From Chromera velia (taxonomy: Eukaryota; Sar; Chromeraceae), in NCBI GenBank assembly GCA_018398765.1, contig JAHBMJ010001897.1:5140-21507 (forward strand): a stretch of DNA of 16,368 nt. The letters run 5' to 3'. Position 1 is the stretch's first letter; every line of letters begins with the position of its first letter. Below are positions 1 through 9,600 of the stretch, in pieces. A model generated the notes under the pieces. It was not told the origin of the DNA and made no database searches. It saw nothing but the letters and a program-made list of their open reading frames with translations. Position numbers and translations under genes: made by a program.

Positions 1-200
1 GGGGGGGGGGGGCGGGGAGGGACAATCGAGATGAAAGAGCTAGCCAGCCCCTGCCTGAATCATGCGACCAGACTTTTGGTGGGCTGGACGAGAATGCTTG
101 ACACGAAAGACGCCGATCGAGGACTACGACGTTTTGAAAAGAGAGGGAGGCGGGGTGGCACACACGTTTTTCAGTTTCTGAAAGGACGGACAAGACTGAC
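1..200 (-). other. Start of clpB intron 2; poly-G at the window edge
   Basis: After the donor GTCAGT at 200-195 no further ClpB coding sequence is recognisable, so the rest is read as intron. Bases 1-12 are a nearly pure G run. The next ClpB exon, which should carry the rest of the N domain and the first ATPase domain, must lie beyond the left edge. Confidence 0.6.
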
Positions 201-1094
201 TTTGTGTCTTCTGCAACGAGTGCAAGGACAAGGTGCTCCGTTGAGATATAGTCGTCCTTCATGTCCTTGCGGATCTTCTTGGCCTGTGTGAGGACGTTCT
301 GCAGACCCCGACCCAAAACCTTCTGATCCCCAAAGGCCCCCCCTCCCATTTTGGGCATAGACTTCAGGTGAGTCTCCAGGTCGGCTTCCAACTTCTTCGT
401 GTCTACACCAGCCTTGAAAAAGATCCTCTGGCAGAGACCGTCAACGCCCTCATCAAGAAGGGCTGCATACCGTCACGCACAAACGGGGCAGATTGATGAG
501 AATGCACGAACGCAACTTCTTTGCACTTATTGTGTTGAACATCATTGTTCTTGCTTGCATTACCTCGAGAAGGAAACGAAAGGGGAAGGGGGATAGAAGA
601 AACACGAAGGAAGGTTTGCGTATGAAAACAGATTGAACCCCCCCTCTTTCCCGCTCTCTCTGAGTGCAGTCATTTGTTTGCCTCAACAAGGTCATCCGTC
701 TTTTTTTCGCTCCACGTCTTTCTCAATTGCAAATTGAATTGTGACAGAAATGCCGGCATGGAATACAGCAGAACAAAACCGACGAGGCTGACTGACTCTT
801 CAACAGCATTTCCGCCTCAACGTATCCATTCCCCGCGGTGTCTGCCACCGAGTTCAAGTTCGCCATCGCCTCCCACGCCTTCTCAGTGTAATCATTTGCA
901 TTGATAGTGAACCCGCCATCAGCCTGCATGGACAGCACCGAGCGCGCAGAGCCAGCCCGCCTCCTCCCTGCTGACAGATAAGGAGTCTCCAGGGAGACGG
1001 CAGTCCTGGAAGAGGCAGGGCGGGCGACGCGTGCGCGCGGCCCTGCTGCAGACACGACGTCAATCAACAAAACAACAAGGCAAGCAGGGAACAT
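201..1094 (-). CDS. clpB: ClpB-type AAA+ chaperone with plastid-targeting presequence, N-terminal part (continues past left edge)
   Basis: ClpB is a hexameric ATP-dependent disaggregase that works with Hsp70. Two coding exons are visible on the minus strand: 1094-797 (99 codons plus one base) and 462-201 (87 codons plus two bases). Both donors read GTCAGT and the acceptor between them is ATGCAG; the join is in phase. Residues 1-18 are a hydrophobic signal peptide (FPACLVVLLIDVVSAAG). Residues 19-60 are rich in R, S and A with no acidic cluster, like a transit peptide, and end near RSVLSMQ. The Clp N domain starts at about residue 63 (INANDYTEKAWEA) and continues through GVDTKKLEADLE, DQKVLGRGLQNVL and ISTEHLVLALV, all typical of cyanobacterial and plastid ClpB. 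The ATPase domains lie outside the window. I chose the ATG at 1094 because the signal peptide begins there; in-frame ATGs at 1148 and further upstream would bury it. Plastid location is inferred from the presequence. Confidence 0.9.
463..796 (-). other. Intron 1 of clpB
   Basis: A GT-AG intron of 334 bases. Its donor reads GTCAGT and its acceptor ATGCAG. It splits an ACC threonine codon after the first base. The joined reading EMLLKTLLDEGVDGL matches the length and layout of the first Clp_N repeat, which supports the boundaries. Confidence 0.85.
1041..1094 (-). other. Signal peptide coding segment of ClpB
   Basis: The first 18 codons encode a short N-terminus followed by an uninterrupted hydrophobic core (CLVVLLIDVV) and a small-residue end (SAAG), as expected for signal peptidase cleavage. 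A basic Arg/Ser/Ala-rich stretch follows. This two-part arrangement is how nuclear-encoded proteins enter plastids of secondary red-algal origin. The phenylalanine often found just after the cleavage site in diatoms is missing; apicomplexan and chromerid presequences often lack it too. Confidence 0.7.
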
Positions 1095-1299
1095 GGTTGA
1101 CGGACGACCAAAGCAAGAACTTTGGGTATTTTGTCGGGATACTTTCATCTTGGAGAAGAAAGAGATTACAAGCATCGCAGTCAGAGAGAGATGTGAAGAG
1201 AGAATAAGTCGCTGAAGGGATGCTCTCACACAAGTGGCTCTCAAAACTGCCGTCTCCAAAACCAAGTTGCCGTCTCTTCGATTCAATCACCTTTTTACT

Positions 1300-1331
1300 C
1301 CCCCAACCCCCCTCCCCTCCTCACCACCCCC
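1300..1331 (-). promoter_or_regulatory. G-rich tract with quadruplex potential upstream of clpB
   Basis: Read on the minus strand, which is the coding strand of clpB, this stretch has four G runs of 5, 4, 6 and 5 bases separated by short loops, about 205 bases before the ATG. That pattern meets the usual definition of a potential G-quadruplex. A role in clpB transcription or translation is inference only. Confidence 0.4.
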
Positions 1332-1980
1332 ACTCACCATTGAGAACAGGTCTAAGAAAGCCCTCACTGGCTTCGGAAAGAGCGGAGATCACACCGCTCT
1401 CGTCATTAGGGTTGCCTGACGAACAGAAACACAAAGGAGACGTTAAGTGGGTCAGCGGAGCGATTCACGGGGTTGCGATGGCAGAGAAACGGTTGACAAG
1501 ACACACCGGCACACTAACCTACCTGCAAAGAAGACTGCACTTGAGCTCTCACGGATGAGAGCCGCAAAAGGTGCAACGAGCGTAAGGGCGCGCCCGAATC
1601 CCATCTTGGTAACACCAAACCAACAGAGATGCAAACAACGTTCTCCAACGTGAATCAGAGACTGAAGGGTAACTAAAACGTTCCCAGGCGCAGACAGAGA
1701 GCGCAGACGCAGGGGAGAGATAGAGCGTAGTGATAATGCAAGCCTTGACGGTGCGAATCACCTTTCAGAAAGGGGGGGCAGAAATGAGCAGAAAACTTCC
1801 GTCAGAGAGTGCATGTTGTGATTAAATTTGCCGGATCGATTGCTGGAAGACGGCCCACAGTGAGTGGCTAAAAGCTGAGCCTGCATGAGCCCGATCCGTC
1901 ATGCGCCAAAGAAATGTGAGATATAGTGATGTGTTGGCGGGCCCTCCCACAAAATGTCTCGGATGGCAGTCTGTTGTCTT

Positions 1981-2300
1981 CAACATATATATTCAAGGCC
2001 CTAAAACAGCTATAATAAATTTATAGCATAAATTCCACTGTGTATTAAAATTTTAATTAATTATAATCAATTAATGGAATGACCGGTCTATTCAGTGTAT
2101 TCACACCACCAGTTTCAAGGCACTTACATAACATTGCAGTACAGTGAAGCTAGGGGGGTGTATCATGTCTGTATTTGTCTGAATGGTACGTGCATGTTGT
2201 TCGTATTTTTTCCCAAAATCAATTAACTTATAATTCAGGTTTGAACTTCTACACACAAAACTGATTTGATTGGTCGCCCAATCTCAATTGCCTATACCTT
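1981..2300. other. AT-rich intergenic core
   Basis: Base composition changes abruptly from the mixed or GC-rich surroundings to strongly AT-rich sequence between about 1981 and 2110, and again at 2210-2260. It contains a perfect 7-bp inverted repeat (ATTAATT and AATTAAT, 2056-2075, six-base loop). No open frame of note. It could be a nucleosome-poor promoter core for the two divergent genes or simply old non-coding DNA. Confidence 0.5.
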
Positions 2301-2633
2301 CACAAACGAGGTACCGTATTCACCGGATGATCTGCATGAGGGAAACTTGCAGGTTGCAGAACTCTAGCTGGTAACCTGAACTCGAACCTCTATCAAAAAG
2401 AAACTGTTGTTTCAAAACACAAGAACTACGGTGTTGTTCCGATTGGAGGCTCTTCAACTGGCTGGCACACACGCCTAAGAAACACACTGGGCTCTCTGGC
2501 AAGCACCCATCCAGCCTTTTCCCTTTGAGAGATCAACAGCGACTCATAATATTGTCTTCTTTCTCACACATCCATCTTCATCTCAGTGTGACAGACAGAG
2601 AAGAGAACCCACAGTAACGCCTCTGAGTCCAAC

Positions 2634-3078
2634 ATGACGGCGCTGGTACGTTTGCTGTCCTTCTTTGGTCCTGCAAGAGCCCCCCTCAGAGATGGGCTGG
2701 CACCAGCTCCTTTCGTTCTCTCATTCTTTCGATATCTCAAAAGAGCAACAGACGCTCCGCTGTATCCTTTGTTGCCCTTTTTTTTGGACTGCCTGCCTGC
2801 CTGTCTGTCTGTCTGTCTGCCTGTCTGTCTGTCTGTCTGTCTGTCTATCTGTCTGTTGGTCTATCTGTCTGCTGGTCTATCTGTCTGTTGGTCTATCTGT
2901 CTGCCCGCTTTCCTTTCTGCCTGCCTGTGGCTGCGTCTGTCTGTCGGTCTTCCTTCTTGCTTGGCTGCATGTGTGGTTGTATGCTTGTGCATGTTTGGGT
3001 GCGGGGCCATCACTCTACGCATCTGTCGGTTTCTCACAGTGAAGCTCGCCTTTTCGATTCATAGTATCTCTCTCTCTT

Positions 3079-3120
<42 letters not shown>

Positions 3121-5327
3121 CAGAATCTCCAATGGACTCTGGGCATCAACAAGGATGTCATCGGAGGGGTCCACAATCTCTCTGATCCGGCCACAAAGAG
3201 AACCGTCAGTCAGATTGACGCATGCTATCTCACTGAGCCGCTATTCGTCTGTTGAGCTCCGTCTACATGTTTTAGATCTCACTCTCACCCTCGGAAAGCC
3301 TTTTTTCTGTAGACTCCTGTTTAGCGATTTGCACACCTGCCATCTGGATTCCATTGCATGAAACGTGTGAATGGGTCTGTTTTTTCCTTCAGGAGATGCT
3401 CTACGCGGCTGCCCATACAGGCGTGATCTTTGACTACAACACGGGACACCAGAGACTTCTTCAGGGACATGTCAGTCTCCCTCCCTCCAGCCTCGGGAAT
3501 AGACAGACAGACAAAAAGACAGACAGATAGAGAAACAGATAGACAGAGACATAGATAGACAGATAGACAGAGACAATGAGGGAATATCTGCGATCCTTCG
3601 TTCTCTCTTCTTCGCCCTCATCTCCCCCATCATCGCTGGACAAACCACAACACAGACTGCTCGAGAGTGTGTAGAGAAAGGAACAGCCACAAGATCAAAC
3701 AACGAAACCGCTCTGTCTCTCCTGACCTTCTCTCCTGTCCCTTCAGGTGAACGCCATCACTGCTCTCGGGTGCTCTGTCGACAAGAAATGGCTGATCACG
3801 GCAGACGCAGGACAGGTCTGCTGTGCGTGTATGTTGTGGTTGGCGTTGGTGGTCACACCTTTCTTTATGCACCCGTCCTTTTTCCTTCCTGCCTGCGTGT
3901 GGCCTTCCTTCCCGTCCGAATACCCACACAAGCAAATCACGGACAACGCCGAAAACAAGAAGGCAAATCAATCAAAAGATGCTTGTCCTCCCATCTTCTT
4001 CCTGCCTCCAGGATTGCCCATGTACACCTGCACATATGCATCCGTAAACACGTATGTACACAAATGTATGCCCGCATACATGCAGGACTCGATGTTGGTC
4101 GTGTGGGAGAGAGCGACGGCGTCCCCTGTGAAGACGATCTTCGACCCCCACCCTTTTGGCGTGATTGCCCTGGACATCACCCCCAGCAGTCAGCATATCG
4201 TCACGCTCTCTGCGCCCATTCCCGCGAGTCATGCAAGGGGAAAGGGGCCCACAGGTAGCAGGAGAACTGGGGGGAGCGGATCTCAGGGGCATAGCCAGTC
4301 ACAGAATACGCAGGGCAGCGGGGCGGAGGGGGAGGGGGAGGAGGGGGGTGACGGGTTTGAGGACAGCCTGGAGGAAGAGGGGAAGAAACTGAGCACAAGG
4401 AACAAGAACAAGCAGAACGGTCAGTTTCGTTGATTCAAAAACAAAGTGTTCTTTCAGGGGAAAAGTCCAGGCGTTGCCTCTTTTCCCTTCTTTGTATGAA
4501 CGTGATTTGAATTGCAATTGAGTCACAGGAAAAAAGGAAGGAAAGGCGAAAACCGTGGGGGAAAGATCTTCAAAAAGAGCAAAGACCAGAAAGCATCCCT
4601 TCGATATTTTCTTGTTTTCTTTATCCTACCCCTTCCACAATTCCTGCCGTGGGTTCCGCAACGCTCTCTCATGGAGCCCTCCTTGTCTTGCTTTGAGTTG
4701 TGTGCAGGGGAGTGCCAGAGCGTGTCGGTCTGGGACTGGACAGCGCCTGAGTGAGTTGCCGAACAATCCCCTTGGTGCAAATAAAGCAATAGCCATGAAA
4801 TTTACGCACACAAAAGAAAACGAAGCAAATCTGTACCTGGGAGAGTCTTCAAAATACTGAAGTAAATGATGCGATGGAAACGGAAATCGCGAGCGTTGTC
4901 TCACTTGATGTCTTGGCACGTTCTTTCTCTCCGTCTCGCTGTGCCTGGAGGTCTTTGGGGGGATTCGATACTTCGGGTACTGACATACTCCGTTAGATTG
5001 CGTGACTCTACACTTGATTCTAGACTGTCCGGTGGCTACCGAGTATGTGACTTGATACAACGCCCGTCTCTCTCTCTCTCTCTGTGCAGCGCCGTTCCTG
5101 TGTGCACAGCGTTGATCGGAACGCAGGACATTCAGGTCAGTCAGTGGGCTGTTAGCCATTCTGGTGCCTCTTGTAGGAATCGAAAAGAAGATCCCTTTCT
5201 ATCTATTTTTCTTTCTGTCTACCTGCCTGCCTGCCTGTCTGTCTGTCTGTCTGTCTGTCTGTCTGCCTATGAAGAAAAGAAGGGAGAAGAAGAAACATAC
5301 AATCTGTCTCTTGCTTTTCATCTCCTC

Positions 5328-5370
<43 letters not shown>

Positions 5371-5805
5371 GTGTGTGTGTGTGTACGTTTGTACGAATGA
5401 GGGTATTTATGCATCTGTGCATGACTGTCCATGCAGACTTGCGTTCTGTTCAACGCCTGGGACTCGAACGAGCTCGCCACCAACGGGAGGCGCCGCGTCT
5501 TCTTCTGGACCTTCAGGCAGAATCGGCCCTTCGAGTTCTATTCTCCTGCTTTGTCTGCGCAGGACTTCAAGCAGGCCGTGGCAGACTTCACACAAACCGT
5601 CTTCCTTCCTGACAGCACGCAGGCAGCCACAGGCACAGCTCGGGGGGATGTGGTGATTTGGGACCTCTCCCTCATTGTTGATGGGTGGGTGGTCTTTGTG
5701 CCAATACATCTTCCATCTACTTTTGCATGCATGCACTCATGTACAGATTCATGAATGCGGAAATCCATCATCTGTGAAGCCTCAACAACGGATGTGTCTG
5801 TGTTT

Positions 5806-5843
<38 letters not shown>

Positions 5844-6623
5844 CTGTGTGTGTATGCGTGTGTGTGTGTGTGTGTGTGTGAGTGAGCTGTCTTATGTACA
5901 AGAGTCTGTCCGCGGAGGTCTTTCCTTCCTTGAACAGACTGCTCCATGCACGTGTCGCTGAATGTATCCCGAGGAAAACGAGCGCGAAGCGAAGAACAAG
6001 AAATCCGTCCGTCTGTTCTCTCGCACTCAGGACGGCAAGCCTGGACGGGGTCTCCGAATGATTCGAAGACTTCATCCTTCCATCGAGTGCGAATGTGCGG
6101 AGAGAAAAAAAGACCACGGAGCCCAATGATAAATGCATGAATGAATGGTTGCAGAATGAGCCGACCCGATGAGAGAAGGGCCGTGAAGATCATTCAACTC
6201 TGTCCCGGTGAGTCTTCTTTTTCTTCTCTTTCCCTTTCTCTGTCTCTCTGTCTGTCTGTCTGTCTGTTCGAATGGAGGGCAGAGCAGAAGGCAGGGGTGG
6301 AGGAAGTTATCATCTTGTGGCCAGTCTCGTTTTTCCTTTGTCTCAGATTTCGACGTTTCGGCCCTGCAGGACACTGTGTCAAGCGTTTTGGTGATATCCT
6401 TTCTCACTTGTGCCCATCGCGTCTCCTGCACTGTTTTTTCTTGTTGCACAGACTTTGCCGCACTTTATTCAGTTCCTCAGCTGCAAGCAAGGCGGGGATC
6501 GAGAGAGAAATGCAAAGACGTACAGCACGGACAGCCGCCCTTGTGGTCACATTCACACGTTGTCTGCCTCTGCCGCTTGAGTGCGTATCACCCCATCACA
6601 TCACGCCAACTGTCTGGTTCTGG

Positions 6624-6660
<37 letters not shown>

Positions 6661-9600
6661 ACACTGCCCTGTCTGTGATGCGGGTGTTTTCGAAGTTTGT
6701 GATCATCGGAGGGTCTGATGGGGCGGTGCGGTTCTTCGACTTCCAGTTCCGCATCCAGGCGTGGTTCGAGGACCTGCACGCGGTCCGTTGGTTTGGGGGA
6801 GGAGGGCAGGAATCAAACAAAAATTGGGAAAGCAGCCCCTGAAAAGAAAACGGAAAGAGAGGGAAAGGAACGATGGATGCCATCGTGATACATTCGGTCT
6901 CTCTGGCTTCTTTTTGGCTGTGTGTATGACTGCATGGATTTGTGGATCGATAGGCAGACGGATGAATTTCTCGAGCTGTTCTCTCTCTGTGCAGGGAGCG
7001 GTTCGGGCTGTTTCCTTCGAGTACTCAGAGGAAGATGAGGGTCGGTTTTTCTGTCCCTTGCTTTGTTCGTTAATTTGTCTGCCTGTGTGTGGGCGAGGGA
7101 GTTCGAAAGGGGGTCTCGAACGCGTGTGCATCAAAGCAGTCCTTCTTGGTTATTTTCTGATTTTCTGCTCGATCTTTTCAGTGCGGAGAAAATCTACTCA
7201 CTCAAATAGAGTGAAGGGTAGGTCTGTTCGGTGACAGATTTTCTTCGTTGATTTCGGCTTCCTTCTGCAGTTGGATTTTTGTCCACTCACTGTTTTCTTG
7301 CTCTTGCTTTTGATTTCTGTCTCTGTCTGTTTCTGTATTTACACGTTGCCCCGTCTTCCTGCAGACGAAGCCGCAGTAGCTCATGCTGGAGGCGCAGAGG
7401 AGGATTTTGCCTGTCCTTCCTTCCTTGTCTTCACTGCCTCTGCTCTCGTCGTTTTGGTCAGTCGTCCGTCTGTTGACTCGGTAGTTAAAACTGCATGGAC
7501 GGCACATTGAAAGGAAAGTGGCATTTGGTCCCATAAAGGCAAGCGGGTCAGGAGTTGAGGAGAACATAGTGCTCCTTCAGGAAAATGGAAAGCAGGTAGA
7601 CCAACAATGTTGATGGTGGAATGTCATTCACATTCACTTTGCCAGCTAGATGGATGAGTTCTTGGAGGCTGATCTGTGTATATGCTGTCCCCCTAATCCC
7701 TCCATCCCCTGTCTGTCTGTGCAGGTGGAGAGCTCCCTCTTCTACAAGTTGATGCCTGACGACAGGAGGTGGGTGGGGTGCATTGTCTGACAAAAAATAA
7801 AAGCAGTCCTTCAAGAGACCTGTTGCCGGTTGTGCAGTTATCTTGCTCTTCTTCCCATGCAATTCCAAGTCTCTCTTGCTTTGATTTTACTTCTTTTTCG
7901 GTTGTCTTGGGCTTTCTTCTTCCTTTAGGAGAGTTTTTTTGCTGTTGAATGCCATAAGCTGACTTGTTTGCGTCATTTCAACCCTTTATTTTCAACCATC
8001 CATTGCAGAGGGCGCACCGTTCTCCAGGGTCTCGACGCTCCGGTGTTTGCGCTCTCGTGCCACCCAAGGCAGGCTCTGGTGGCAGTGGGAGGGTACAGCG
8101 GTTTCGTGCACCTGTGGAACTACAGAGCCAGGGCGCTCCACTCCGCAAGGGCGTTTGACAGACTCCAACCGCACTGCCTCGCCTTTTCACCCTGTGGGAG
8201 AATGCTTGCAGTCGGTAAGTCAACGGCAAATGACACACACAAATCCGCTTGTTCGTATCATAGAGACACGCAAAGCGCGGGGCAACACGTACACCGAAGA
8301 GAGACGGAATAGCCGGCAGCAAAGTTGAACAGAGATGTCAATAAAAGGACAGAGACAGACATGTTAAGGTAGCGACTCACAAGTCAGTGAGAGCGATTTT
8401 TCGTCCTGTGTTCCTCTCAGCTCTTTTCTTCTCCATTCTCATTTCATTCCCTTCTTGACGATGCGTCTGCAGGTTTCACCAGTGGACACTTCTATCTCCT
8501 CCATGCCGACGATCTGTCGGACCTCTACCCTCCCCGTGGCGTTGCGAGTGACGAGTTCTGCTTCTCCAACAACCCTGTGGCTTTGATTGCCTGGGCTCCC
8601 GACTCCTCGCATGTGGCTGTTGCACACAATGGGAACGACAAATGTGTATGCCTCTACAGGTCGGTCTTTCTCTTTCTCTTCTCAGAGAGGAGTTTTTGCG
8701 TACGCATGATTTTACTTAGTTTCTTTCAGTGTGACCTTCTATTTATCCCACCTCACTCCTTCACTCCCTCCAGTCTGTTTCACTTTTCTATGGCATACCC
8801 GTCCTTGGCTTCATCTCTCCAACTTTGTGAATGCGTCTACCCTCGTTCTCTCACCGTGAGGAATTGCTGGCTCGAGCTCAATGAAGTGCTTTTTCTGCGT
8901 CCTTTCGTGCATGCAGGGGGCCTTCCCGGTCGGACAAACACGGGCGGAGGGGACAGGGGCACGGTCAGACAGAGTGGAGGTTTGCGGGGAAACACAGAAG
9001 CCACTGGCGGCCCATCGTCGGACTCTCCTTCTCCACTCTCCCGGCAGGGCAGGGGAAGGGGGGAACGTCTCATGGAGAGAGAGAAAACGGGGGAGAGAAG
9101 GAAAAGGAGAAGGAGAAGCTGCGTCTGGTCTCTGTCGGAGAGGACAGACGTTTGGTTGAATATGATCTGAGGGAGAAGGAAAGAGACAGCAGGGAGACAT
9201 CCGGACTTCGCACATGCGGATCGACTATCATTGAACAAGGTCTGTCTATGTTTCCTTTCACCTGAAAAACAAAGGAGGTCCAGTCTCGGCCCTTTATTTT
9301 GCTTTCAAGTCTGGAGTTTTTTTTCAGACAAGGCATGCCCAAGCAAGGTTCTTTTTCAAAGGAAGCACATCGCGCACCTCTCGAACGTCTCATTAATCAA
9401 AAGAGGCAAACCAAATCCCTTCTCTTCTGTGATCCTCCAGCAACGCTCCCAGCAATCAGTGAAACCATCTTCCTTCATATCAATGTTTTCCCTTCCCACA
9501 CCCTGCAGAGGCCCGTCCCAGTGGCTGTCTCTGGTTCCCCCGAGGCAGCAGGGGACCCGATCAGGCGAGCGTCCTTGTGATGAACGATGAGTATAAACTG

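Larger units (their letters stand above)
1095..2633. promoter_or_regulatory. Divergent intergenic region between clpB and CFAP251
   Basis: About 1.5 kb separates the two start codons, which point away from each other. I find no convincing coding sequence. It holds a C-rich tract on the plus strand (1300-1331), a GGGCGCGCCC palindrome at 1586-1595, and a markedly AT-rich stretch at about 1980-2300. Both 5' UTRs and both promoters must lie here, but no TATA-like or initiator element can be assigned with confidence. On the minus strand a good donor (GGTGAGT, 1338-1332) could mark a 5'-UTR intron of clpB; this is not proven. Confidence 0.55.
2634..7456 (+). other. CFAP251 N-terminal WD40 propeller (exons 1-13, residues 1-420)
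   Basis: Successive blades end in typical WD-like strands: VIFDY, LVVWERA, VSVWDWT, VFFWTF, VVIWDLS, VRFFDFQ. Exon 5 carries a Gly/Ser/Glu-rich insert (residues about 130-190) between two blade strands that are adjacent in animal homologues. Exons 11 and 12 encode a short acidic then basic linker (SEEDE, RRKSTHSNRVK) before the strand FLVFTASALVVL. Exon 12 has only 36 bases and begins and ends in phase 1, so it could be skipped without frame loss. Confidence 0.8.

Noticed and set aside
723-1286. Single-exon 187-residue minus-strand gene
   Set aside because: Only the part from 1094 to 797 is coding; the start is upstream UTR and the end reads through a GTCAGT donor into the clpB intron.
2360-2400. 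tRNA on the minus strand, suggested by a GGTTCGAGTTC stretch
   Set aside because: The flanking bases cannot form the T stem, acceptor stem or anticodon arm.
5768-6193. Long minus-strand open frame of His/Thr-rich protein, and similar Cys/Val or Ser/Leu-rich frames over other repeats
   Set aside because: They are translations of TG, TC and TCTG microsatellites that have no stops in some frames; they lie inside introns of CFAP251.
6346-6371. Extra exon between exons 9 and 10 (reading DFDVSALQ after a CTCAG acceptor)
   Set aside because: It would be followed by GACAC instead of a GT donor, and direct joining of exons 9 and 10 gives the expected length.
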